Source: an uncultured Tenacibaculum sp. (GTDB taxonomy: Bacteria; Bacteroidota; Bacteroidia; Flavobacteriales; Flavobacteriaceae). Taken from it: a stretch of 64,000 nt of DNA. The position numbers and the translations under genes were made by a program. The stretch covers positions 496,001 to 560,000 of the forward strand of contig NZ_CANLTU010000002.1 of NCBI RefSeq assembly GCF_947494125.1, given 5' to 3'. The notes under the pieces are model-generated. The model had not been told where the DNA came from. It searched no databases and was given only the letters and a program-made list of their open reading frames with translations. Each line of letters begins with the position of its first letter. Position 1 is the stretch's first letter. Below, in pieces: positions 44,399-53,491 of this stretch.

Positions 44399-44962
44399 CT
44401 AATTCGAAATCAACTTTCTTATTCTGCTTAAATGTCTTTGAGTAATGCCTAAATATGAAGAAAGGTAGTTGAGAGGAACTAATTGTAAAAATTCTGGTTG
44501 ATTTGTAAGTAAATCGCGGTATCGTTGTTCAGCGGTTTCCTTTTGCAACAAGAAAATTCTTTTTTCCATTTTGATATATTCTTGTTCAGCGATAAATTTA
44601 AAAAGCCTTAACCAATTAATACTTGATTCCTGTAATTTTAGAATTTCATCTCTTGAGATAGTTAATAACTCAATGTTTGTTAAAGCTTGGATATTTTCGG
44701 TAGTTTTATTTTGTGATAAAAATGAAGAGTAAGCACTAACAAAAGAATTGGAAAAAGTAAAGCAATATGTTACTTCTTCTTCTGATGATGAATGATAAAA
44801 CGACCTAAACAATCCAGAAATTACAAAACCTACTTCTTTGGATGTCTGACCTTCTCTGATGAAAAAGTCGCCTTTATTTATTTTTTTATGAATTACTTTC
44901 TTTTCAAATAAATCAATTTCGTCATCTGTCAGTATATTAAATGTTTTTAAATAGTTTCTCAT
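44399..44962 (-). CDS. Crp/Fnr-family regulator, copy 1
   Basis: 187 residues from the ATG at 44962; the frame also opens at a TTG at 44983, which is less likely. The N-terminal two thirds is a cyclic-nucleotide-binding-like beta-barrel (KGDFFIREGQTSKEVGFVISGLFR), the middle a dimer helix, and the C-terminus a short HTH (VPLNYLSSYLGITQRHLSRIRKLI). No clear cAMP-binding arginine-serine pair is seen, so the ligand is open. It lies 59 bases from the quinone reductase gene in the same direction. A similar regulator lies at 46353. Confidence 0.88.
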   Translation of the reverse strand: MRNYLKTFNILTDDEIDLFEKKVIHKKINKGDFFIREGQTSKEVGFVISGLFRSFYHSSSEEEVTYCFTFSNSFVSAYSSFLSQNKTTENIQALTNIELLTISRDEILKLQESSINWLRLFKFIAEQEYIKMEKRIFLLQKETAEQRYRDLLTNQPEFLQLVPLNYLSSYLGITQRHLSRIRKLISN

Positions 44963-45069
44963 TTTATTAATTCTTAGCAACAATATAAATTATAGGAGTT
45001 AGTCATGACTTTTTATTGTTTTGAGTATGATTTTGGTTTCAAGAACAAGAAATTAACGATAATTATCTT

Positions 45070-45621
45070 TTACCAAGATTTGTTTATTAATTTAATTTCC
45101 ATTTTTTTTAGAATTCTTTTTAAGTAAAACTTATGAAAAGGTTTTACTATTTTAAAATAAATTTTTCCAAGAGTATTATTAATAATAACTGTTGTAGCTA
45201 ATTCTAATCTAATAGCATTGTTTCTTTTAAATGATAAAAATGAGAGTTTAAAATCTAAATGCGAATCTTTTTGACCTGTTAAAAGTTCATTTTCATTTTT
45301 ATCTTGTACTTCAAATATTGCTATTTTGTCACCAATATTACCTTTAAACTGATATAATTCTTTTAATCTTGAGCCTTTCTCTGTTTTTGGAGCCGTTTTT
45401 AAACCAAAGAATTTAGCAATAAATTCTCTTGTATTTAGTAAAATCTTAAATGATTTAGGAAATGATAGAAAAAAGGCTATCATTAAATCTTTAGGCTCTG
45501 GGAAATAATCTAATTTATAGGAAGTAAGTCTAAAATTGTCAGCATATGTAATGTGGTTGCTATTTTTATGAATTAAATAATCAGCCCCTATTTCAACTTC
45601 TGTAACTTTACTTTTGGTCAT
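45070..45621 (-). CDS. DUF2867 family protein
   Basis: 183 residues, soluble, no signal peptide. The phrase HITYADNFRLTS, the central FFLSFPKSFKILLNTRE and the end KIYFKIVKPFHKFYLKRIL match the DUF2867 pattern; the family is a START-like/SRPBCC-style ligand-binding fold by general expectation. It stands alone in a small-gene area; no pathway can be assigned. Confidence 0.78.
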   Translation of the reverse strand: MTKSKVTEVEIGADYLIHKNSNHITYADNFRLTSYKLDYFPEPKDLMIAFFLSFPKSFKILLNTREFIAKFFGLKTAPKTEKGSRLKELYQFKGNIGDKIAIFEVQDKNENELLTGQKDSHLDFKLSFLSFKRNNAIRLELATTVIINNTLGKIYFKIVKPFHKFYLKRILKKMEIKLINKSW

Positions 45622-45834
45622 TTCTTTACTATTGAATACAATTTAGTAACTATAGATAATATGAGAACTAAAAATACAAAATCTCCATAAATTTTAAGCA
45701 ATCTTTTAAGATTATCCTTCTTTAATTATTTACATAATCAACATCTGTGTGCCATAGTTTAAACTTCTAGTATATAAAAAAAGAACTTTAAGGTATAGCT
45801 TTTTATTTCTAAAATTTTGTGTTTATAAATATTA

Positions 45835-46287
45835 TTAGAACTTAATAGAAGAAATATAAGTCCATACAATAAATAGTATTTGTAATGGTATTCGAAACCA
45901 TAAATAGGTGAGTCCATTTCCATCTAGTGTACCTTTTTGATAATTAACGTTATTTATTGAGGCATAAATATTTGCTGGTAACATTAATAGAAAGAAAACA
46001 ATAAGTATCCAACCAGATATATTTTTAAATTTAGGAATTAGAAGCATTATAGCAAGTAAAATTTCAAATATTCCAGTTAGGTAAACAATAACTTCTTTAA
46101 AAGGAATAAATTTAGGGACAATCATAGACATTCCTTTTGTAAAAAGAAAATGCCCAATAGCTGTAAATATAAGCATTATTGACATTGAAATTCTTGCCGA
46201 TAAAGCAAAGTCATATTCCTTTTTTACAATTTTAATTACAAAAACAGCGATTATAAAACTTAATAAAAGTACAATTAATGGTTTCAT
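45835..46287 (-). CDS. DoxX-like membrane protein
   Basis: 150 residues with four membrane helices (about 3-20, 38-55, 66-88, 95-118) and a final hydrophobic stretch. The motif ARISMSIMLIFTAIGHFLF and the glycine/proline pattern VYLTGIFEILLAIMLLIP are typical of the DoxX/DoxD-like family. Members are linked to quinone or thiol redox. It sits 65 bases downstream of the Crp/Fnr-type gene at 46353 and may be its target. Confidence 0.85.
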   Translation of the reverse strand: MKPLIVLLLSFIIAVFVIKIVKKEYDFALSARISMSIMLIFTAIGHFLFTKGMSMIVPKFIPFKEVIVYLTGIFEILLAIMLLIPKFKNISGWILIVFFLLMLPANIYASINNVNYQKGTLDGNGLTYLWFRIPLQILFIVWTYISSIKF

Positions 46288-46352
46288 ATTTTTTCATTTA
46301 TTTAATACCAAACAAAGGTTAAAAAGAATAAAATGAATATAATGAACTCAGG

Positions 46353-46919
46353 TTAAGTAATACGTTTTCTTATTCTACTTAAAGCTTGTGGTGTAATACC
46401 AATGTAAGAAGCTATAAACTTTAAAGGAATTTTTTCTAGTAATTTTGGTCTGTCTGTAAATAAGTCTAAATATCGTTGTTCAGCAGTTTTATTTAATAAA
46501 GAAAGCTCTCTTTTAGATTTTATTAAAAACATGTTTTCAGCCATTCGTCGTCCAATAATGTTTCCATTCTTGGTACTTTTATAAACTTCTTGTAAATCTT
46601 TATTTGAAATTTGCCACAAAACAGTTTCTGTTAATGTTTCAATTTGATATTCAGAAGGAGTTTGTGTTAAAAGAGAATCATAAGCTGTAATAAATTCATT
46701 TTCAAACACGAAACCGAAAGTTAAATCAGACATTTCTTCAGGTATATAAAGCCGAATTATTCCTTTAGATATAAAAGATAAATGATTTTCAACCTTTCCA
46801 ATTTTTAATAGTGGAATATTTTTATCTAGTTCAACTTTTTTTAATTTAGAAGAGAAAAAAAGCCAGTCAGAATCGCTCATTGGAGAAATATTATCTATAA
46901 ATTTTCTAATTTCTTTCAT
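46353..46919 (-). CDS. Crp/Fnr-family regulator, copy 2
   Basis: 188 residues, same layout as copy 1: cNMP-like barrel (NIPLLKIGKVENHLSFISKGIIRLY), dimer helix, and HTH (IPLKFIASYIGITPQALSRIRKRI). The two share TAEQRYLDLFT(D/N)-type phrases and are clearly paralogous. It probably controls the DoxX gene downstream. Confidence 0.88.
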   Translation of the reverse strand: MKEIRKFIDNISPMSDSDWLFFSSKLKKVELDKNIPLLKIGKVENHLSFISKGIIRLYIPEEMSDLTFGFVFENEFITAYDSLLTQTPSEYQIETLTETVLWQISNKDLQEVYKSTKNGNIIGRRMAENMFLIKSKRELSLLNKTAEQRYLDLFTDRPKLLEKIPLKFIASYIGITPQALSRIRKRIT

Positions 46920-47271
46920 TTCATTAATCTTTTATAAGTGTGTTTGTTGAATTATATTCTTGAAAATATTGATTCGTTTTTTAAGAATCTAATGTAAAAG
47001 AAAATTTAATGTATTGAAGAAATATGAAAGAATTACTTAAAATGAAGAATACGTTATCTCTTTTAGTTCTTTAAAACCTTGCTTTGATACAAAAATATTT
47101 CACTTCTATGGTGTTTTTTAGAATATGAACCTTAAAATTATTCAAATTTGAGTTGTTATACGATGTTAACTAATTGGTATTTAGCGTAACTTGTAATTAT
47201 TCCAATAACAAAAGGCGAAATCTGAAAAGCCTTATATAAATAGAGTAGGAAACAACTAAACCAAACTAAAA
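46920..47271. other. Interval between divergent Crp/Fnr and decarboxylase-like genes
   Basis: There is no supportable gene. A 16-codon ORF (MKELLKMKNTLSLLVL, from 47024) is too short to call. Before the decarboxylase gene I see no clear TAnnTTTG box. Confidence 0.4.
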
Positions 47272-48552
47272 ATGGAAAATGTACTAAATGTAACAGATTC
47301 AACTACTAAACTTAACCCAGTAGTACAAAAACTAAAAACTCTTTTGGATACTAATTTAGAATTAAAAGGAGCTCTAAGCGCTTCTTTAATTATAGCTTCA
47401 GGTATGGCTAAAGAAAAATTAGATTCTCAATTATATAATGGTCTTAATCAAGTTTTTAAAGGGAATGCATGGCCAACTACAATTGAAAAATATTACGAGT
47501 ATTTGGATATGTATGTAAAATTGGTTCCTAATGAAGAAACCTCTGCAGAATATCCTGATGCTTGGAAAAGTGGACCTCAAGAGAATGGGTATAACCAAAA
47601 AGTATATGATTTATTATGTCAGTTTTATTGGTTGGTAGATCAAAATGAACCAGGATCTAATGTAACGATACAAAGTTTTCCAGAATTTTCTGAATGGTTG
47701 GTAGATTTTGCAAATAGTTGGGGAGAATTTTGTAGTACTACGGCTTCATTTACTGAAGCATCTAAAGCATCATTTAAAGCAAATTTAATGTATAATTGGG
47801 ATTTGTATGCTGATAATGAAGCTAGTTGGGATACTTTTAATAAGTTTTTCTATCGTGAATTCAACGGAGCAGCAGAAGGAACTAAAATAAGCCCTTTGCG
47901 CCCTATAACCGATCCTACAAACAATAAAACAATAGTTGCCCCTGCAGATTGTACTTTTAAAGCAGACTACCCAATTGACGCTAATGGTAATGTATTAGAT
48001 GAAAGAGGTGAACAGACTTCGGTAAATTTAAAACATACGCATTCTATTGGTTCTGTTACTGAGCTTCTAGATGGGAGTGAATATGCCGATGCTTTTAATG
48101 GAGGAACTTTTGTACATTACTTTTTAGGACCTTTCGATTATCATCGTTTTCATACGCCTGTTTCTGGCTATGTTTTAGAAAGTAGAAAAATATCTGGTAA
48201 GGTATATTTAAATGTTGAATTAAATGGAGGGCAATGGCATGCTCCAGATGGTGCTGGTAATGGGTATGAGTTTAAACAATCGAGAGGTTTAATAATAATG
48301 GATACCGTTGAGTTAGGAAAAGTAGCGATACTTCCAATAGGAATGTGTCAAGTTTCTGGAGTACTTATGACTCCTGGTTTACAGGGGAGAGAAGTTGTTA
48401 AAGGCCAGGAATTTGGGAAGTTCCAGTTTGGTGGGTCAGATATTATAATGCTATTTGAAAAAAGTACTGAAGATCTATATATGTTCAAGAATGACCCAGG
48501 TCATAATCCTATTCACTTTCAATATGGACAGGCGGCAATATTAGCAAAATAA
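47272..48552 (+). CDS. Phosphatidylserine decarboxylase-like enzyme of the PsiD type
   Basis: 426 residues. The first half (about 1-190) is the extra domain seen before the decarboxylase in PsiD-like proteins. The second half has the PSD core: FDYHRFHTPVSG and the self-cleavage site F-G-G-S389-D390, where the serine would form the pyruvoyl group. The motif is GGS-D rather than the LGST of housekeeping PSD, so this is not the main membrane-lipid enzyme. Fungal relatives decarboxylate tryptophan; bacterial substrates are mostly undefined. It is monocistronic, with a strong terminator. Confidence 0.85.
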   Translation: MENVLNVTDSTTKLNPVVQKLKTLLDTNLELKGALSASLIIASGMAKEKLDSQLYNGLNQVFKGNAWPTTIEKYYEYLDMYVKLVPNEETSAEYPDAWKSGPQENGYNQKVYDLLCQFYWLVDQNEPGSNVTIQSFPEFSEWLVDFANSWGEFCSTTASFTEASKASFKANLMYNWDLYADNEASWDTFNKFFYREFNGAAEGTKISPLRPITDPTNNKTIVAPADCTFKADYPIDANGNVLDERGEQTSVNLKHTHSIGSVTELLDGSEYADAFNGGTFVHYFLGPFDYHRFHTPVSGYVLESRKISGKVYLNVELNGGQWHAPDGAGNGYEFKQSRGLIIMDTVELGKVAILPIGMCQVSGVLMTPGLQGREVVKGQEFGKFQFGGSDIIMLFEKSTEDLYMFKNDPGHNPIHFQYGQAAILAK

Positions 48553-48572
48553 AATATTTATATTTTATATAC

Positions 48573-48608
48573 AAAACGGAGAACACTTAAAAATGTTCTC
48601 CGTTTTTT
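48573..48608. terminator. Bidirectional terminator after the decarboxylase-like gene
   Basis: A perfect 13-bp stem (48573-48585 with 48594-48606) with an 8-base loop and a T run lies between convergent genes. Confidence 0.9.
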
Positions 48609-48621
48609 TACTAAGCTAATT

Positions 48622-49059
48622 TTATTTTTTTAATTCCATATGCAACGTTGGATATGGTTTTCCAGTAGCATCTAATTCAGAACGTCCTATTATTTCAAAT
48701 TTGTAATGTTTGTAAAATCCAACAGCTTGTTCGTTCTGTTCATTTACATCAACTTTAGTAACATTTAAATTATGAATTGAATACTCTAATAATGTTTTAC
48801 CAATTTTCCTCCCTCTATATTCAGGATGTATGAATAACATTTCTAAACTCTGTTCAGCAACTCCAAGAAAACCTATTATTTCTTTCTGGTTATTCCTTAT
48901 ACACCTTAATTCAACAGCATCTAAGTAGGTATTTAGTATTAGAGGCTTAAAATATTGAATATCTTCTTCTTTTAAAAAGTCATGTGTTGCTCTAACTGAA
49001 GACTCCCAAACATTTACAACTTCTTGATATTCGTTTTTATTAATTGTATCTATTTTCAT
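48622..49059 (-). CDS. GNAT-family N-acetyltransferase
   Basis: 145 residues. The acetyl-CoA pyrophosphate loop is HPEYRGRKIGKTLLEY, preceded by strand EMLFIHP and followed by KVDVNEQNEQAVGFYKHYKFE, the usual C-terminal GNAT end. It resembles the YafP/RimI-like small acetyltransferases. The substrate is unknown. It is convergent with the decarboxylase gene and monocistronic. Confidence 0.9.
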   Translation of the reverse strand: MKIDTINKNEYQEVVNVWESSVRATHDFLKEEDIQYFKPLILNTYLDAVELRCIRNNQKEIIGFLGVAEQSLEMLFIHPEYRGRKIGKTLLEYSIHNLNVTKVDVNEQNEQAVGFYKHYKFEIIGRSELDATGKPYPTLHMELKK

Positions 49060-49248
49060 TTATTTTATAACTGTCAATTTATTTTTATAACCCTCAAATG
49101 TCTATTGAATTTATAGGGCCTCTAATGTAAAATAATAATTAGAAATTATTTAGAAAATAATATAAGAATTCCAAAAAGCTGATGAGTGAATGTATAGCTC
49201 GTTTGTCTTTTTTAAGTACCTTCGTTTACATCTTTAACACACATAATC

Positions 49249-49704
49249 ATGAATAAAAAGCACTTTTTTTTACTAATTTTTTTGTTTCAAATTCTAGTTG
49301 GACTTAGCCAGTCTAAAGCTTATCAAGATAAAAAGGAAAAGAAAATAAAGGAAGGGTCGGTATTTGCTAAAATTATAAATAGAAAGCTTCCAGCAACAAT
49401 TTTATATGAAGATAAAGATATTATTGCTTTTCTTCCTTTAAGATTACAAGCTAAGGTGCATGTATTAATTGTTCCTAAAAAAGAAATACCTACAATTAAT
49501 GATATTACAGAAAAAGATGCGATGCTATTAGGTAAACTGTTTTTAGTAGCTAAAAAAATTGCAAAAAAGAAAGGTATTGCAGAAACGGGATATCGTTTAA
49601 CAATGAATATGAATGAAGATGCCGGACAATCTGTTTTCCATTTGCACATGCACCTACTAGGAGGGGAGAAATTAGGACCAATGGTAGATATAAGTATAGA
49701 ATAA
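49249..49704 (+). CDS. Exported HIT-family protein
   Basis: 151 residues. A typical signal peptide (KHFFLLIFLFQILVGLSQS) precedes a complete HIT domain: FAKIINRKLPATILYEDKDIIAFL, then the nucleotide-hydrolysing triad H131-L-H133-M-H135. HIT hydrolases normally act in the cytoplasm on dinucleoside polyphosphates or nucleotide adducts. A cleavable signal would place this one outside. The HIT part itself (from about residue 32) looks intact. A start inside the gene would lose the signal, but no in-frame Met exists between residues 1 and 90. Confidence 0.88.
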   Translation: MNKKHFFLLIFLFQILVGLSQSKAYQDKKEKKIKEGSVFAKIINRKLPATILYEDKDIIAFLPLRLQAKVHVLIVPKKEIPTINDITEKDAMLLGKLFLVAKKIAKKKGIAETGYRLTMNMNEDAGQSVFHLHMHLLGGEKLGPMVDISIE

Positions 49705-49861
49705 CATACTCTATTTTCACTTGACTTGTAAAAACAAGCTTTTCATCTAAAGATTATTTCTCTTCGTCTAATTTTAGGATATTAAACGACTTCTAAAAGT
49801 ATATTTACAGTATAATTAAAAGTTTTAGATACATTTTTAACCTTTTTAATTTACAATTTAG

Positions 49862-49906
49862 AAAAGAAGTATTCCGGGGGGACAGCTTCTTTTCTTTTTT
49901 ATAACT
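49862..49906 (+). terminator. Terminator of the HIT gene with a G-rich loop
   Basis: AAAAGAAG (49862-49869) pairs with CTTCTTTT (49886-49893), followed by a T-rich tract. The 16-base loop contains six consecutive G, reminiscent of the hairpin array at 9291-9426. It lies about 160 bases after the stop. Confidence 0.65.
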
Positions 49907-50000
49907 ATTTTCTTTTTTATAATGTAGAAAATAAAATGTGTAATTATGAATTATTATATATTGCATCTTAAATTCAATAAGAATCAAGATAAATGTGATT

Positions 50001-50594
50001 ATGCAGAATGAGAATTCTAATTTAGCAAATAAACTTAGTAATTTCCGTAAAAAGAATGGGCTTTCGCAAGAAGCTTTAGCTGAAAAAGCAAATGTATCTT
50101 TAAGTACTATTCAGCGTATAGAAAAAGGAACTGTTAAACCTCGTGCTTTTACGATAAAGATTTTAGCAGAAACTTTAGAAATAGATATTTCAAGACTTAT
50201 TGATGCTTCTACTCAAAGCGAAACTACAGAAGTTGTTTTTTTACCAATAAAAAAGTTAAATTTAGTTTCGTTACTTCTTGTATTTATACCATTTATTAAT
50301 CTAATAATTCCATTTATTTTTTGGAAAAAAAGTACAGAAATAAAATCTAAAAACTATTTGGCTGGAAAAATTTTAAGCTTTCAATTATTGTGGAGTTTTC
50401 TTGTTATTATTGGAATGGGGATTACACTTTTTTTATCTAATCTTATAATAGGGCAAGCTGGTGATGGACTTTTTATAATTATGATTTTTTATCTGTTAGC
50501 TGTACTATTCAATATTTTTATAATTGTTAAAACAGCTTCAAAGCTTAATAATAAGGATGAGAATATACTTTCTTTTATTCCAAATTTATTTTAA
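50001..50594 (+). CDS. XRE regulator with C-terminal membrane domain
   Basis: 197 residues from the ATG at 50001 (a GTG two codons upstream is also in frame). Residues about 8-62 form a canonical HTH (KNGLSQEALAEKANVSLSTIQRIEKGTVKPR). The C-terminal half has four membrane helices (about 85-100, 118-145, 155-175) of the DUF4870-like type. It is thus a membrane-tethered DNA-binding protein. It lies 117 bases upstream of the serine hydrolase gene on the same strand and may regulate it. Confidence 0.85.
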   Translation: MQNENSNLANKLSNFRKKNGLSQEALAEKANVSLSTIQRIEKGTVKPRAFTIKILAETLEIDISRLIDASTQSETTEVVFLPIKKLNLVSLLLVFIPFINLIIPFIFWKKSTEIKSKNYLAGKILSFQLLWSFLVIIGMGITLFLSNLIIGQAGDGLFIIMIFYLLAVLFNIFIIVKTASKLNNKDENILSFIPNLF

Positions 50595-50711
50595 CAGCTG
50601 GTTTTATAAGTGTATATATTGAAGTGACATATAAAAGCTATAAGAAAGCTATATAATAGACACAGGGTAATAGCTGTCATCATTTTAGTTTTACTATTCA
50701 ATTTAAAAAGA

Positions 50712-52376
50712 ATGGAAATACGTAAAATGAAGAAAAGTATCTTAAGAATCGGTTTAGTTATTATATCATTATTGATAGTTGGAGGAATGTATATTGTTTT
50801 TAAACCAACACCAAAAACCATTGATGATTTAATGGAAAGCTATGTTAACCCTGGAATTAAAATAGAAATTAGAAGTCCATTTAGTGGTACTGTATTAGTA
50901 GCTAAAAAAGGAAATATTATTTTCGAAAAGGCTTATGGAAAATCCAATAGAATAACTGAAACTCCAAATACAATTAACACAAAATTTGGCATTGGTTCAA
51001 TAACTAAACAGTTTACTGCTATGCTTATTATGCAAATGGTGGCTGAAAAAGCAATAAACTTGAAAGATACTATAGGCAAATATTTACCGTATCTTCCAAA
51101 AGAAAAAGCAGGCACTATAACAATTCATCAATTACTATCTCACACTTCAGGGCTACCACATTATGGAGGCTTACCAGCTATAGGTGTAAGTTTGAAAGAT
51201 TTTGGAAATACATATTATACACCAAAAGAATTAGTTAAATTGATAGGTAAAACTAATTTAGTAAGAACACCTGGAAAAGCTTATTACTATAGTAGTTTAG
51301 GTTACGATATTTTAGGTGCAATTTTAGAAGAAGTATCAGGGAAATCTTATAAGAATCTATTGAATGAAAAAATTATAAAGCCATTAGGATTAAAAAATAC
51401 TGGTTTTGAGAGTAATGAATATATTGAAAATGAGTTAGCTAAAGGGTATAGTTATCGAGAGGTATACGGATTGGATTGGTGGACTTCAGAACACGGTGGC
51501 AAAATTACTGAAGCACCTTTTAGAGATCAATCAACAGCTTATTCAGCAGGAGGGATGCATTCAACAGTAAAGGATTTATTTACTTGGAGTAAAGCTTTAA
51601 AAACACATAAATTATTATCTTCAGAATTAACAGAAATTATGCTAACACCTAATAAACATGGACATTGTTACGGTTTGGTAAGGAATTGGGATGATATTAT
51701 AGAGAAGAATATTAATGTAAGATTATATGGACATGGAGGAGCATTAGCAGGTAATAGTGCTTTTATAGCTTTATATGATGATGAAACTACTATTGTTTAT
51801 TTAGCCAATAGAAGTAATTTAAAAGCTGAAGAAATTTTGCATCAAATATATTTGCGTGCCAATAATTTAAAAGATATATATAAATTAAAAGGGTATCCAA
51901 ATAGAAGTTCATATTCTAAGTTTGAAGAAGCTGGAGGAATGACTGCTTTACAAGATTATTTTAATAGGCTATCTAGATATAGTGGTTATAAAGTTAATCC
52001 GTCAAATAGTACTATGCGAGGAGTTATGAAAATTCATTTAGAAGCAGGGAAACTTAGAGTAGCTGACAGTTTAAAAACAGTATTTTTTGATTCCTATAAT
52101 CCAAACGAAAGTACACTTAATGATTTTGGTTATGATTTTTTATATTCAGATAACCCACACTACGCAATTGAATTTTTTAAAGAAAACACTATAAAATATC
52201 CATACTCTTCAAATACTTGGGATAGTTTAGGAGAAGCGTATCTAACGTTTGGAAATTATAAAAAAGCTATAGAATGCTACAAAAAAGCTGTTGAATTAGG
52301 TGAAAAAGTAGCACATAGATCGTTAAATGATTATAAAGAAAATCTTAAAAAAGCGGAATCCAAATTAAAAGATTAA
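50712..52376 (+). CDS. Serine hydrolase (beta-lactamase/D-aminopeptidase class) with C-terminal TPR
   Basis: 554 residues with an N-terminal membrane anchor or signal (LRIGLVIISLLIVGGMYIV). The catalytic domain is S12-type: S96-I-T-K99, a YSS in place of YxN (AYYYSSLGYDILG), and HGG (YGHGGALAG). A C-terminal tetratricopeptide unit follows (TWDSLGEAYLTFGNYKKAIECYKKAVELG). Family members hydrolyse peptides, D-amino-acid or ester bonds; beta-lactamase action cannot be assumed. A clear paralogue with the same domain order lies at 61742. The M6 start at 50727 is an alternative. Confidence 0.9.
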   Translation: MEIRKMKKSILRIGLVIISLLIVGGMYIVFKPTPKTIDDLMESYVNPGIKIEIRSPFSGTVLVAKKGNIIFEKAYGKSNRITETPNTINTKFGIGSITKQFTAMLIMQMVAEKAINLKDTIGKYLPYLPKEKAGTITIHQLLSHTSGLPHYGGLPAIGVSLKDFGNTYYTPKELVKLIGKTNLVRTPGKAYYYSSLGYDILGAILEEVSGKSYKNLLNEKIIKPLGLKNTGFESNEYIENELAKGYSYREVYGLDWWTSEHGGKITEAPFRDQSTAYSAGGMHSTVKDLFTWSKALKTHKLLSSELTEIMLTPNKHGHCYGLVRNWDDIIEKNINVRLYGHGGALAGNSAFIALYDDETTIVYLANRSNLKAEEILHQIYLRANNLKDIYKLKGYPNRSSYSKFEEAGGMTALQDYFNRLSRYSGYKVNPSNSTMRGVMKIHLEAGKLRVADSLKTVFFDSYNPNESTLNDFGYDFLYSDNPHYAIEFFKENTIKYPYSSNTWDSLGEAYLTFGNYKKAIECYKKAVELGEKVAHRSLNDYKENLKKAESKLKD

Positions 52377-52383
52377 AGCCTAG

Positions 52384-52430
52384 AATGAAAAATCGAAAAT
52401 TAAATGATATATAATTTTCGGTTTTTCATT
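52384..52430. terminator. Bidirectional terminator hairpin
   Basis: An 18-bp stem with one T-G pair (52384-52401 with 52413-52430, 11-base loop) lies between convergent genes. Confidence 0.8.
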
Positions 52431-52489
52431 GAAATATTGTAGCTGTTTATGTTAGAGTTATAGACTAAGAGAATTTCTCTAAAAATATT

Positions 52490-53389
52490 TTATGAATATA
52501 AAATTAAAAATACACCAATCATAATACCTAATAAAGGAACTAACTTTTTTCGCTTATTTTTTTCTTTAAAAACAAGTCCACCAACAACCACAGCAATAAG
52601 TATCTGACTACGTTTTATAGCTGACAATAGCATAATTAAAGCATCGGGGTCTTGTAAAGCTTTAAAATAAAAATAGTCGGCAGTTTGTAATAAAACACCT
52701 ACAGCAATAATAGTCCATCTCCATTTAAAGTTTCTCCGCTTTTCAACATATGGAAACCAAGTTATAGACAAAATGAGTACTAAAATAAGTATGGTATACC
52801 AACAAAACCAAAACTGTAAAGTTTGTGGGTTTAATGTTAAATTCTGAATTAAAAATTTATCATATAAACCACTTGAAGCTCCTAAAAAAGTAGCTCCAAT
52901 AATAGCAAATATCCATTTATTCTTTTTAAAGTTGATACCTTCTTTTTTTCCTATTTTAGAATATAGTATTACAGATAAAATTATAAGAAAAAAACCTATC
53001 CATTGTAAGGCATTAGGGCTTTCCTTATAAATTATAATAGCACCAATAAAAGTAAAAAAAGGGCCAGCAGAACGTATTGGTGTAACTATAGTAATTGGTA
53101 AATGTTTTAAAGCTTGGTATGCCAATACCCAAGAAGCAGCCATTATCATTGATTTTATAAAAATAAAACCATGAGTTGACCAAGGAATACTTGTAATATA
53201 AAAACCTAATTGTTTGATATACTCTGGAAAATAAAGAGAACCAATAAAAAATGGTAAAAGGAATATAAAACCAGAAGAAATTGTACCTAAAAGTACAGGA
53301 AAAACTTCATTTCCTTGCACTGCATGTTTTTTACATAAATTATGTAATCCTAAAAAAAGTGAGGCCAATAAACCTAAATACATCCACAT
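52490..53389 (-). CDS. EamA/DMT-superfamily transporter
   Basis: 299 residues with ten predicted helices in two similar halves of five, the EamA layout. The first half ends at YSKIGKKEGINFKKNKW and the second resumes with IFAIIGATFLGASSGLYDKFL. The phrase IVTPIRSAGPFFTFIGAIIIYKE is a typical half-end. Substrate (amino acids, nucleosides or other metabolites) is not deducible. It lies between the serine hydrolase and a candidate small RNA and is monocistronic. Confidence 0.9.
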   Translation of the reverse strand: MWMYLGLLASLFLGLHNLCKKHAVQGNEVFPVLLGTISSGFIFLLPFFIGSLYFPEYIKQLGFYITSIPWSTHGFIFIKSMIMAASWVLAYQALKHLPITIVTPIRSAGPFFTFIGAIIIYKESPNALQWIGFFLIILSVILYSKIGKKEGINFKKNKWIFAIIGATFLGASSGLYDKFLIQNLTLNPQTLQFWFCWYTILILVLILSITWFPYVEKRRNFKWRWTIIAVGVLLQTADYFYFKALQDPDALIMLLSAIKRSQILIAVVVGGLVFKEKNKRKKLVPLLGIMIGVFLILYS

Positions 53390-53491
53390 GCCGCGAATAT
53401 AGTTTTTTAGACCATTTTTACATATAAAATATTATTAAAAAACAATGTGAGAAGAGCTTTTTATTTTTCAGGATTATAACTTATATCAAAG

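Noticed and set aside
47024..47074. 16-codon ORF as a signalling peptide gene
   Set aside because: Too short, no partner gene and no promoter box.
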